A stretch of 34,240 bases of DNA from contig CACYXC010000043.1 in NCBI GenBank assembly GCA_902778285.1, positions 15,242 through 49,481 on the forward strand, given 5' to 3'. The DNA is from Oscillospiraceae bacterium. Lineage in GTDB: Bacteria > Bacillota > Clostridia > Oscillospirales > Oscillospiraceae. The notes beneath the pieces are model-generated. The model had not been told where the DNA came from. It did not search any database and saw only the letters and a program-made list of their open reading frames with translations. The translations under genes were made by a program, and so were the position numbers. Below, in pieces: positions 1-9,498 of this stretch (position 1 is the stretch's first letter; each line of letters opens with the position of its first letter).

Positions 1-101
1 TTGCAATGAATATATGGCAAAACAGCCGCGCTGTTTTGCTGCGCCGCAAAGCGGCGCGGCGAAAAGCTTTTTGGCTTTTCGCCATCCTATAGTCATTATG
101 A
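1..101 (+). repeat. Right-hand part of a multi-hairpin repeat, copy 1
   Basis: The window opens inside a structured repeat whose full copy lies at 31226-31434. It begins with the core TTGCAATGAATATATG, followed by three adjacent hairpins: CAAAACAGC/GCTGTTTTG, GCGCCGC/GCGGCGC and CGAAAAGC/GCTTTTCG. It ends in CCATC and an ATAGTCATTAT-like terminal sequence. Linkers match the other copy closely while the stems differ by paired changes. The left part lies outside the window. It ends about 24 bases before the start codon of the next gene. Confidence 0.75.
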
Positions 102-124
102 CCGGATTGCAGAGAAGGGAGGCC

Positions 125-424
125 ATGATGGTTTTTCAGTTTATCGCTGTAGGATCGCTGATTGCATATATGCTGTACCTGATCTATTACCACGTTTTGC
201 CCATGAGCTATTTCAGATTCCTGCTCTTCCGGGCGATCAAAAGAGGGGTCTGCATCGGCATCCAAAGCTGGGATGGGAAAATCACAGTCAGATACATGAA
301 AGATGGGCAGGAATGCCGCTATACCCGTCCGATCGATGAGGATATGCCCACTCGCTTCCTGACTTCCGCAGCATGCCAAACCCTGAAATCCCTCCTCTCC
401 GATATTGAAAACGGAGTCGTTTAG
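125..424 (+). CDS. Small membrane protein of unknown function
   Basis: This reads as a 99-residue protein. I chose the ATG at 125 because GAAGGGAGG lies just before it; an upstream ATG at 14 would translate through the repeat hairpins and has no ribosome binding site. Residues 1-25 or so form one strongly hydrophobic, probably membrane-spanning helix (FIAVGSLIAYMLYLIYY). A basic cytoplasmic-looking tail follows, with VCIGIQSWDGKITVRYM and GQECRYTRPID, which may be a small beta-rich domain. I recognise no family. It sits alone on the plus strand, convergent with the MATE gene, directly downstream of repeat copy 1. Confidence 0.6.
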   Translation: MMVFQFIAVGSLIAYMLYLIYYHVLPMSYFRFLLFRAIKRGVCIGIQSWDGKITVRYMKDGQECRYTRPIDEDMPTRFLTSAACQTLKSLLSDIENGVV

Positions 425-461
425 GAGGCCGGCGTCTGTACGAAACCAATATCAAAACTAC

Positions 462-489
462 AAGCCCGGAGGCGCGATCCTCCGGGCTT
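462..489. terminator. Hairpin between convergent genes
   Basis: An 11-bp perfect stem (AAGCCCGGAGG / CCTCCGGGCTT) with a 6-base loop lies between the stops of the small membrane protein and the MATE gene. Read on the minus strand it is followed by a T-rich stretch (GTAGTTTTGAT), so it probably terminates the MATE transcript. On the plus strand no T-run follows. Confidence 0.6.
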
Positions 490-540
490 CCTGTATGGAT
501 AAAGCCGCGTTGCGCAGACTCAGGTTTTCCGACCTGTCCC

Positions 541-1908
541 CTATCCGATGGCCTTTTCCATCTTCTGCAGCGAGCGGCGGAGAAAGAATGCGCTTGCGAG
601 CAGGGACATGACCTCGGCAATGGGAAAGCACCACCAGACGTTGTTCAGCTCCCCCGTCTGCGCCAGCAGCCAGGCCGCGGGGATCAGCACCACGACCTGA
701 CGCAGAATGGAGACGAGGAAGGAATACATGCTCTTGTCCAGCGCCTGACAGGTCGAGCCGGCGACGATGCAGAAGCCGGCGAAAAGGAAGCTCGGGCTGA
801 TGCGCCGCAGGGCGGGGACCCCGATGGCGAGCATGGCGTCCGAAGGACTGAAGATGCCGAGCAGTGTTTTGGGGAAAAGCTGGAACACCGTAAAGCCGAG
901 CAGCATGACGACGGAGGCATATAGCACGGCGTATCGAATCGTCCGGTAGATGCGGTCCTTCTTCCGGGCGCCGTAATTGTAGCCGATGATGGGGATCAGG
1001 CCGTTGTTCAGGCCGAAGATCGGCATGAAGAAAAAGCTCTGCACCTTGAAGTATACGCCGTAAACCGCGATCGCGGTGGAGGTGAAGCCGATCAGGATGA
1101 TGTTCATCAGATAGTTCGTAAGCGATCCGATGCACATCATGAGGATGGACGGAAACCCGATGCGGTAGATCTCACCGATGATGCGTCCGCGCGGGCGGAT
1201 CTCGGACAGCAGGATCGGCAGCTCGCGGTTGCGCCGCAGCTGGAACGTGAATCCGACGAGCGCGCCGACCGCCTGCCCGATCACGGTCGCGATGGCGGCG
1301 CCGGCCGTGCCCATGGCGGGAAGGCCGAACCAGCCGAAGATGAAGATCGGGTCGAGAATGATATTGGTCACGGCGCCGATCATCTGCGTCCACATGGACA
1401 GCTTCGTCTGCCCTGTAGACTGCAGGAAGCGCTCGGCGCTGATCTCCAGATAGACGAACAGCGAGCCCACGGTCACGATGCGCAGATAGGAGTCCGCGTA
1501 GGCGCGGATGCTCTCGATATCGGTCTGGGAGCGGATGAAGCGGTCGACGAAGAAGATGCCGAAGGCAGCCATAAACAGCCAGCAGCAGAAGCTGAGGAAG
1601 ATCGCCGTGCCCGCGACGCGGCCCGCGCGTTTTGGATCTCCGGCGCCGAGGCCGCGGGAGATGAGCGTGCTCACGCCGACGCCGGTTCCGGTGCCGAGAC
1701 CGATCATGATGTTCTGCGCGGGGAAGGCAAGGGACAGCGCCGAGAGGCAGTCCTCCGACACTCTGGCCACATAGATGCTGTCCACCACGTTATACAGCGC
1801 CTGGACCAGCATCGAGAGCATCATCGGGATCGCCATGGAGAGCAGCAGCCTGCCCTCTGGCATCTCCCCCATTTTGCTGGAATTGAGCCGATTTTGCGCC
1901 TGTGCCAT
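541..1908 (-). CDS. MATE family multidrug/Na+ efflux transporter
   Basis: The 455-residue product has the length and roughly twelve hydrophobic segments of a MATE exporter. Near the N-terminus are family-like stretches, PMMLSMLVQALYNVVDSIYV and GTGTGVGVSTLISRGLGAGD, repeated in degenerate form in the second half (GLNNGLIPIIGYNYGA). Such proteins export cationic drugs or metabolites in exchange for Na+ or H+; the substrate here cannot be told. The closest type is the MepA/NorM-like group common in Clostridia. The ATG at 1908 has an AAAAGGGG site. A perfect 7-bp GC hairpin (1923-1939) lies immediately upstream of that site and could affect ribosome access. Confidence 0.9.
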   Translation of the reverse strand: MAQAQNRLNSSKMGEMPEGRLLLSMAIPMMLSMLVQALYNVVDSIYVARVSEDCLSALSLAFPAQNIMIGLGTGTGVGVSTLISRGLGAGDPKRAGRVAGTAIFLSFCCWLFMAAFGIFFVDRFIRSQTDIESIRAYADSYLRIVTVGSLFVYLEISAERFLQSTGQTKLSMWTQMIGAVTNIILDPIFIFGWFGLPAMGTAGAAIATVIGQAVGALVGFTFQLRRNRELPILLSEIRPRGRIIGEIYRIGFPSILMMCIGSLTNYLMNIILIGFTSTAIAVYGVYFKVQSFFFMPIFGLNNGLIPIIGYNYGARKKDRIYRTIRYAVLYASVVMLLGFTVFQLFPKTLLGIFSPSDAMLAIGVPALRRISPSFLFAGFCIVAGSTCQALDKSMYSFLVSILRQVVVLIPAAWLLAQTGELNNVWWCFPIAEVMSLLASAFFLRRSLQKMEKAIG

Positions 1909-1922
1909 AAATGACCCCTTTT

Positions 1923-1939
1923 GCCGCCGGATCGGCGGC
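1923..1939 (-). promoter_or_regulatory. GC hairpin in the MATE leader
   Basis: GCCGCCG-GAT-CGGCGGC forms a perfect 7-bp stem with a 3-base loop, ending about ten bases before the ribosome binding site of the MATE gene. It could modulate translation. No clear promoter with both boxes was seen upstream. Confidence 0.35.
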
Positions 1940-2173
1940 GTATTGACTATGGTATAAAACGGAAAGGATTTGCTTGCGGAAAAAGAGCTCGCAATGTCAG
2001 ATAAGCGATATACCGCGCTGTTTCAGTCTCTGAATTACAAATAGTTTTCAGCTCTTGCGGGACGCGGGCAGAGCTGCCTTTTTTTCGGACAATGCGTGCC
2101 GAGCTGCTCCCTAAGGTTCCGAGAAACAGGGAACACAGGCCGGGCAGAAAACCGATCACAAGAAAAGAAACAG

Positions 2174-2350
2174 TTACATAATACGAAAAGATAAAATGAC
2201 TTCAAATAGTTATCAACATTTTCAACAGCTTTTTCAACACAAGAAAAAACCTGTATTTTCAATCATTCTGTCAAAAAATATGAGAAAAGGTCGAACCCGC
2301 TAATGGGGTTAGGTTACGAAAAGATAACAACTAAAAGTTTACATAATACG
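2174..2350. other. AT-rich intergenic region with DnaA-box-like nonamers and direct repeats
   Basis: The 440-base gap between radC and the MATE gene holds no convincing gene. Three nonamers in the same orientation are one or two bases from the DnaA box TTATCCACA: TTATCAACA (2210-2218), TTTTCAACA (2219-2227) and TTTTCAACA (2231-2239). Two 12-13 base direct repeats flank this part: TTACATAATACG at 2174 and 2339, and TACGAAAAGATAA at 2182 and 2315. A small AACCC/GGGTT hairpin near 2295-2311 may end the radC transcript. Function is unknown. No dnaA or dnaN gene is nearby, so I do not call an origin. Confidence 0.4.
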
Positions 2351-2351
2351 C

Positions 2352-3038
2352 TCAATAGCTGTACACACGCATCCCGCCGAGATCGTTGACGGAGCTGTAT
2401 TCATCGCCCGCCACGATGATATGGTCATAGAGACGGATGCCGACAAGCTCAAGCGCCTTGTACGCTCTGTTGGTCACCGCATCGTCCTCGCGGGACATGC
2501 GCGGGCTGCCGGCCGGATGGTTGTGCGCGAGAACCACATAGCTGGCCTTGCTCTTCATGGCTTGCTCCACCATGCGGCGGATACTGAAGTCCACCGCGTT
2601 GACCGTGCCGCGCGCGAGCTCCATGCAGTTGATGACCGCCATCTGCGAGTCCAGACAGATCATCAGCGCCACTTCTTCCTTCTCGGTATCCAGCCTCGGT
2701 CGAAGATACTCGGCGGCGTCCCGGCCGCAGCGGATATGTTTGATCTCATTGGCGGCCGTCACGCGGCTGCGCTTGAGAATCTGCGGTACCATAAGGATCA
2801 GCGCGGCTGTGCTCTTTCCTACGCCGGGCACCTCGCACAGCTCCCGCTCAGACGCGGAAAAGACGCCCTCCAGCGAGCCGAATTGATTCAGCAGCGCATG
2901 GGCCAGCGGATTGGTATCCCGGCGCGGGACGGCGTAGAACAGGAGCAGCTCCAGCGCCTGCACCTCATGAAAGCTGTCGAGCCCATGCGCAAGGAAGCTG
3001 TCGCGCAGACGCTCTCTGTGTCCCTCATGTACCGTCAT
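2352..3038 (-). CDS. radC: RadC family JAB/MPN-domain protein
   Basis: The 228-residue protein is full length for RadC/YeeS-type proteins. It has an N-terminal helical/helix-hairpin-helix region (LCEVPGVGKSTAALI, about residues 67-81) and a C-terminal JAB metalloprotease-like domain. The JAMM zinc motif is intact: LAHNHPAGSPRMSREDD supplies HxHP followed by Ser and Asp, and an upstream Glu lies in VAL-ICLDS context. RadC was named for DNA repair, but its biochemical role is unsettled. It starts at ATG 3038 after GGGAGGGAAAAGG. It follows tsaD on the same strand but is separated from it by a structured repeat, so it may be transcribed independently. Confidence 0.88.
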   Translation of the reverse strand: MTVHEGHRERLRDSFLAHGLDSFHEVQALELLLFYAVPRRDTNPLAHALLNQFGSLEGVFSASERELCEVPGVGKSTAALILMVPQILKRSRVTAANEIKHIRCGRDAAEYLRPRLDTEKEEVALMICLDSQMAVINCMELARGTVNAVDFSIRRMVEQAMKSKASYVVLAHNHPAGSPRMSREDDAVTNRAYKALELVGIRLYDHIIVAGDEYSSVNDLGGMRVYSY

Positions 3039-3114
3039 GCCTTTTCCCTCCCAATTAACACCCAGACATTTTGAAAGCCGGAATCAGACTTGGAGAAATG
3101 TCCCGAAGGCGATC

Positions 3115-3268
3115 TCTATCGTTTTTTCGGCAGCTTTGCCGCCGAAAAAACTCCTTAAGCCGAGCAATGCGAGGCCTCCGCTTCGATCAAGCGAGGCGCG
3201 TCGCCATGCGCCTCGTGCGATAAAAGCGAGTATATCCATTGCGAAACCGGAGTTTCGCGACGGAATTA
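3115..3268 (-). repeat. Structured multi-hairpin element downstream of tsaD
   Basis: Read on the minus strand, this stretch starts at the tsaD stop codon and contains successive hairpins: GCGAAAC/GTTTCGC (3241-3258), CGAGGCGC/GCGCCTCG (around 3192-3215), an imperfect GCCTCGCTT-type stem (around 3172-3200) and TTTTTTCGGC/GCCGAAAAAA (3122-3150). Between the first two lies TCGCAATGGATATACT (3244-3229), which resembles the core TTGCAATGAATATATG of the repeat at 1 and 31331. The terminal sequences are not clearly the same, so membership of that family is uncertain. It fills the 227-base tsaD-radC gap. Confidence 0.5.
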
Positions 3269-4267
3269 TAGGTCCATTGTCGCGTAAGCGTTGAGATCGC
3301 TGCCGGCGGTATGCCCCGCCAGATACTCGTAGTAGCCCTGCGCGCCGATCATGGCGCCGTTGTCGCCGCACAGGCGTAGGGGCGGGATGAACAGCTGAAA
3401 ACCGTTCTCCGCCGCGGCCTTCTGAAAGTCCGCGCGGATGCGGGAGTTGGCCGCCACGCCGCCAGCCACAACGACCTTGTCATAGCCGAGCTCTTTTGCC
3501 GCCCGCACCGTGCGCGGCACGAGACTGTCGCTGACGGCTTTCGTGAACGAGGCGGCGAGCCCCGCCCGGTCGATCTCCTCGCCCTTCTGCTCGGCGTTGT
3601 GCACGAGATTGATGACGGCGGTCTTCAGGCCGGAAAAGCTCATGTCATAGGGATTCCCGTCCACATGGGCGATGGGGAACTCATATCGCGTATCGTCCCC
3701 GCCCTGAGAGAGCAGGTCGATGGGCTTGCCGCCGGGATAGGGCAGGCCGAGCACGCGGGCCGTCTTGTCAAAGCACTCCCCTGCCGCGTCGTCTCTCGTC
3801 GCGCCGAGGATCTTCATATCGGTATAGTCGCGCACGTCGACAAGGATCGTGTTGCCGCCGGAGATCGCAAGGCAGAGGAAGGGCGGCGTAAGCTCCGGAT
3901 AGGCCAGGTAATTGGCGGCGATATGCCCGCGGATATGGTGCACCGGGATCAGCGGCACGCCGAGCGCAAGCGCGCAGGCCTTGGCGAAGTTGACCCCCAC
4001 AAGCACCGCGCCGATCAGGCCGGGCGCGTAGGAGACAGCCACCGCGTCGATGTCCTTACGCTCAATGCCGGCTGCGCGGATGGCCTTCTCCGCCAGCAGA
4101 GAGATGGACTCCACATGGCAGCGGGAGGCGATCTCCGGCACGACGCCGCCGTAGACGGCGTGCAGGTCCGCCTGCGAGAAGATCTGATCGGTCAGGATCG
4201 TTCTGCCGTCTTCCACGACAGCCGCCGCGGTCTCATCGCAGGTGGATTCAAAAGCAAGAATCTTCAA
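3266..4267 (-). CDS. tsaD: tRNA N6-adenosine threonylcarbamoyltransferase TsaD
   Basis: TsaD transfers the threonylcarbamoyl group from TC-AMP to A37 of ANN-reading tRNAs, giving t6A, and works with TsaB and TsaE. The 333-residue product has the ASKHA-fold signatures: N-terminal ILAFESTCDETAAAVV, the metal-binding HHIRGH (His111 and His115), the phosphate loop CLAISGGNT, and GGVAANSRIR near the C-terminus. Translation starts at TTG 4267, preceded by GAGGA. The gap to the rimI stop is 10 bases, so the genes are co-transcribed. The usual neighbour tsaB is absent and must lie elsewhere. The reading frame is complete. Confidence 0.95.
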   Translation of the reverse strand: MKILAFESTCDETAAAVVEDGRTILTDQIFSQADLHAVYGGVVPEIASRCHVESISLLAEKAIRAAGIERKDIDAVAVSYAPGLIGAVLVGVNFAKACALALGVPLIPVHHIRGHIAANYLAYPELTPPFLCLAISGGNTILVDVRDYTDMKILGATRDDAAGECFDKTARVLGLPYPGGKPIDLLSQGGDDTRYEFPIAHVDGNPYDMSFSGLKTAVINLVHNAEQKGEEIDRAGLAASFTKAVSDSLVPRTVRAAKELGYDKVVVAGGVAANSRIRADFQKAAAENGFQLFIPPLRLCGDNGAMIGAQGYYEYLAGHTAGSDLNAYATMDL

Positions 4268-4277
4268 ATCTCGTTCC

Positions 4278-4721
4278 TCACTTCAAATATCTTGTCATCA
4301 GAATCGCGTTCTCTTTCGGAGAATCGTAATAGTTTTTCCGCAGGCCGACCGGAGCGAAGCCCTGTCCGGCGTAGAGCGCGATGGCAGGCTCGTTGTGCTC
4401 TCTGACCTCCAGCGTCACAAAGCTGAGCGAGAGCTCCTCCGCGCGGCTGAGAAGCGCTGACACCAGCGCGCGGGCGATCCCCCGCCGCCGCGCCTCCGGG
4501 GCCACGGCCACGTTGGAGATATAGCCCTCGTCGAGGACGGTCATCATCCCCACATAGCCCAGCAAGCGCCCGTCCTCCTCGGCAGCGAGGAAGACATGCC
4601 GCGCGTCCGGCAGCTGGCTTTCCAGCTGCTCCCGCGTCCAGGGGACGGAGAAGCACTGCTGTTCCAGTTCCTCAAGCCGTTCCAGATCGCTCCGGGCCGC
4701 GTCGCGAATGCAAAGGCCCAT
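4278..4721 (-). CDS. rimI: Ribosomal protein S18 alanine N-acetyltransferase RimI
   Basis: This 147-residue GNAT-fold acetyltransferase matches RimI in length and order of motifs: an N-terminal CFSVPWTREQLESQL segment typical of RimI, the acetyl-CoA loop in VAPEARRRGIARALV (about residues 72-86), and C-terminal LEVREHNEPAIALYAGQGF. RimI acetylates the N-terminal alanine of S18. It sits between polA and tsaD; rimI beside tsa genes is a common arrangement in Firmicutes. The polA stop and the rimI ATG are one base apart, implying translational coupling. Confidence 0.92.
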   Translation of the reverse strand: MGLCIRDAARSDLERLEELEQQCFSVPWTREQLESQLPDARHVFLAAEEDGRLLGYVGMMTVLDEGYISNVAVAPEARRRGIARALVSALLSRAEELSLSFVTLEVREHNEPAIALYAGQGFAPVGLRKNYYDSPKENAILMTRYLK

Positions 4722-4722
4722 C

Positions 4723-7281
4723 TCAATGCGCCTCCGCCCAGCTATGCCCTGTATGCACCTCCGCCGTCAGCGGGACGGACAGCTGCACCGCGTTCTCCAT
4801 CTCCTCCTTCAGGAGGCGGCTGACCTGCTCCGCCTCCGCCTCCGGGCACTCGACGATCAGTTCGTCGTGCACCTGCAGAAGGAGCTGTGCCCGAAGCTTT
4901 TCCGCCTTCAGGCGGTCATAGACCCGCACCATGGCGATCTTGATGATATCCGCCGCCGTGCCCTGGATGGGCATGTTCAGCGCGACACGCTCGCCGAAGG
5001 AGCGGATGTTGAAATTGGAGCTCTTGAGCTCCGGCATCTCGCGGCGGCGGCCGTAAAGCGTGGTCACATAGCCGTCGGTCTTCGCCTGCCGCTTGATGTG
5101 CTCCATGTAGTCGCGCACACCGTGGTATTTACTCAGATAGGCCTCCATATAGGCCTTGGCCTCATTCGGGAAGACGCCAATATCCTGCGCCAGAGAAAAA
5201 GCCGAAATACCGTAGACGATGCCGAAGTTTACGGCCTTGGCCCGGCTGCGCAGGGTCGGCGTGACCTCGGGCAGCGGCGTGTCGAAGACCTGCGAGGCGG
5301 TGACCGCATGGAAGTCCTCCCCGCTGAGAAAAGCCGCCTGCATGGTCTTGTCATCCGAGATATGAGCCAGCAGCCGCAGCTCGATCTGACTGTAGTCCGC
5401 GTCGACGAGTACTTTCCCCGGGCTTGCGACAAACATGCCGCGGATCTGCGCGCCGAGTTTTTTGCGGATGGGGATGTTCTGCAGATTCGGCTCGCGTGAG
5501 GAGAGCCTGCCCGTGTCGGTAACGGTCATTTGAAAGCTCGTGTGGATGCGTCCGTCTTCGGAGATCACTTTCAGCAGGCCGTCGGCGTAAGTGGATTTGA
5601 GCTTCGTGAGCATGCGGTACTCGAGCACCTCATCTACGATGGGGTGCTTGCCGCGCAGTTTGTCGAGCACGTCCGCGTTGGTGCTCCAGCCGGTCTTGGT
5701 CTTTTTCCCGGAGGGCAGCATCAGGTCTTCAAAAAGGACTTCACCCAGCTGCTTGGGCGACTGGATATTGAATTCCCGCCCCGCGTGCTGCCAGATGCTC
5801 CGCTGCAGTCTGGCGATGTCCTCGTTCAGGCTCTCGCCGAAGTCGCAGAGCGCCTTGCGGTCCACGAGAAAGCCCGCCTGTTCCATCTCCGCCAGCACCC
5901 GGCAGAGCGGCAGCTCCGCCGTCTCATACAGCCTCGTCATGCCCAGTTCTTCCAGTTTTACCCGCAGCACCGGCTCCAGCAGCCAGACCGCCTCGGCGCC
6001 GCCGCAGTCACGCCCCAGATAGCGCGGCGTGATGCGCTCGAAGGAATAGTCGCTTCCCGTGGCGTCGAGCAGATAGGCGGCCAGTGCCGTATCGAAAGCA
6101 AAGCCGTCGATGGGCAGACCTTCCGCCAGAAGCAGCGTCATCAGCTCCTTCACATGATGAGAGCTTTTCTTTTTCCCGGGGCTGAAAATCTCACGCAGGA
6201 GTTCATTATAGTCCTCACCGCACATCGACCAGGCCAGCTCATAGACCCGCTGGCCGTCGCAGACTTCGATCCGCTCCAGACCTTCGAGCGGCATCACCGC
6301 AAGAGCTTCCGCCTTCTCGATCGCAGAACGCAGCGCCGCGACCTCGTCCGCGCTCTGCACCGCGGCGCGCTCCATGGCCGCGGCTTTACTCTCCGCAACA
6401 CTCTCCTCCGGCGGGGTCAGGCCCCATTTCTCGATAAACCTGTGGAAGCCGAGCCGCTTCATCATGCCGTAGAGCTCCGGCTTGTAGTCATGATCCCAAA
6501 GGTTGTCCGCGGGCCGGAAATCGAGCGGGACCTCCCGAAAGATCGTAGCGAGCCAGAAGGACTTTCTTGCGCTCTCCTCGCCGTCGGCAAGCTTTTTGCG
6601 GAGGCTGTCGCGGATATCGAGCGCGTTCAGATCGGCGTAGATCGCGTCGATCGTGTCATACTTTCGGATCAGCTCCAGCGCGGTCTTCTCGCCCACGCCG
6701 GGAACGCCCGGGATGTTATCGGAGCTGTCGCCCATCAGGGCCTTGAGGTCTATCATGCGGACTGGCGCGAAGCCGTATTCGGCGTGAAAGCTCTCCGGCG
6801 TATAGAGGATGGTCTCCGTCTGGCCCATGCGGGTTTTGACGTTGCATACCGTAGTCTTATCACTCACGAGCTGCAGGCTGTCCTTGTCGCCGGTGACGAT
6901 GACGCAGTTCCAGCCCTCGTTTTCACAGACCGAGGCGGCGGTGCCCAGGATATCGTCCGCCTCGTAGCCCTCGAGCTCGTAGCGGCGGATGCCCATGTCG
7001 TCGAGTATTTCCTTCAGGATCGGCATCTGTACAGCCAGCTCGTCCGGCATGGGCTTGCGCTGGGCCTTATATCCCTCATAGGCCTGATGCCGGAAGGTCG
7101 GCGCCTTCAGATCGAAGCTGACGCAGAGCGCGTCCGGCTTCTGCTCGTCCAGCAGGCGCTGCAGGATCGCCAGAAAGCCGTAAATCGCGTTGGTGGGCGT
7201 GCCGTCGGGCGCGTTGAGCTGCCGCACACCGAAAAAGGCGCGGTTGACGATGCTGTTGCCGTCCAGGATCATTAGCTTCAT
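4723..7281 (-). CDS. polA: DNA polymerase I
   Basis: The protein has about 852 residues in three parts: an N-terminal 5'-nuclease domain (about 1-290, with the HhH stretch IPGVPGVGEKTALELI near 189), a middle domain in the position of the 3'-5' exonuclease, and a family A polymerase domain. Polymerase motifs are present: A, DYSQIELRLLAH (about 628); B, RAKAVNFGIVYG (about 680); C, VHDELIVE (about 803). The middle domain shows MPLEG where active enzymes carry DxE, so proofreading is probably lost, as in many Firmicutes. I prefer ATG 7281 with an AGGAA site; a GTG at 7293 overlaps the uvrB stop and would add four residues. It fills Okazaki gaps and repair patches. Confidence 0.95.
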   Translation of the reverse strand: MKLMILDGNSIVNRAFFGVRQLNAPDGTPTNAIYGFLAILQRLLDEQKPDALCVSFDLKAPTFRHQAYEGYKAQRKPMPDELAVQMPILKEILDDMGIRRYELEGYEADDILGTAASVCENEGWNCVIVTGDKDSLQLVSDKTTVCNVKTRMGQTETILYTPESFHAEYGFAPVRMIDLKALMGDSSDNIPGVPGVGEKTALELIRKYDTIDAIYADLNALDIRDSLRKKLADGEESARKSFWLATIFREVPLDFRPADNLWDHDYKPELYGMMKRLGFHRFIEKWGLTPPEESVAESKAAAMERAAVQSADEVAALRSAIEKAEALAVMPLEGLERIEVCDGQRVYELAWSMCGEDYNELLREIFSPGKKKSSHHVKELMTLLLAEGLPIDGFAFDTALAAYLLDATGSDYSFERITPRYLGRDCGGAEAVWLLEPVLRVKLEELGMTRLYETAELPLCRVLAEMEQAGFLVDRKALCDFGESLNEDIARLQRSIWQHAGREFNIQSPKQLGEVLFEDLMLPSGKKTKTGWSTNADVLDKLRGKHPIVDEVLEYRMLTKLKSTYADGLLKVISEDGRIHTSFQMTVTDTGRLSSREPNLQNIPIRKKLGAQIRGMFVASPGKVLVDADYSQIELRLLAHISDDKTMQAAFLSGEDFHAVTASQVFDTPLPEVTPTLRSRAKAVNFGIVYGISAFSLAQDIGVFPNEAKAYMEAYLSKYHGVRDYMEHIKRQAKTDGYVTTLYGRRREMPELKSSNFNIRSFGERVALNMPIQGTAADIIKIAMVRVYDRLKAEKLRAQLLLQVHDELIVECPEAEAEQVSRLLKEEMENAVQLSVPLTAEVHTGHSWAEAH

Positions 7282-7289
7282 GGTATTCC

Positions 7290-9254
<1,965 letters not shown>

Positions 9255-9283
9255 AGCATGCTCCAGTTTTGTTAAATCAAGCC

Positions 9284-9312
9284 ATTATATCATTCTCCGC
9301 CGCAAATCACAA
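9284..9312 (-). promoter_or_regulatory. Promoter of the uvrB-polA-rimI-tsaD operon
   Basis: On the minus strand TTGTGA (9312-9307) and a perfect TATAAT (9289-9284) are separated by 17 bases. The predicted start lies about 23 bases before the uvrB ATG, which has a CTGGAG site. No SOS-box-like dyad overlaps it. Confidence 0.8.
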
Positions 9313-9385
9313 GGCATCCGTTAAGCTATCCAGTTTTTTTGCCTGCACAACGCGTTTTCTTTGATCATTTCGTCGAAAAATACAA

Positions 9386-9414
9386 TTGCAGTTTATCTAA
9401 ATAAATGTTAAAAT
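9386..9414 (+). promoter_or_regulatory. Promoter of the oxaloacetate decarboxylase operon
   Basis: TTGCAG (9386-9391) and TAAAAT (9409-9414) are 17 bases apart in AT-rich DNA. The leader to the oadA ATG is about 80 bases. It is divergent from the uvrB promoter about 75 bases away. Confidence 0.65.
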
Positions 9415-9498
9415 TGATAATTAGTAAACAAAGTCATTTTCCGCATGTTATATCCATATCTCTGCGGATGTTTACCATTACAACAAGAGGAGGACAGC

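Noticed and set aside
14-124. Extended start for the small membrane protein
   Set aside because: It would translate through the structured repeat and has no ribosome binding site; ATG 125 has a good one.
2210-2239. Chromosomal replication origin
   Set aside because: The nonamers are imperfect and dnaA, dnaN, rpmH and gyr genes are absent nearby.
3122-3150. Intrinsic terminator for tsaD
   Set aside because: The T and A tracts are inside the stem (TTTTTTCGGC/GCCGAAAAAA) and no T-run follows on either strand, so it fits a structured repeat better than a terminator.
5530-7275. A 581-codon open frame antisense to polA, and similar long frames antisense to uvrB, oadA-oadB, hppA and glgA
   Set aside because: They follow from codon bias in GC-rich genes, lack ribosome binding sites and show no recognisable domain.
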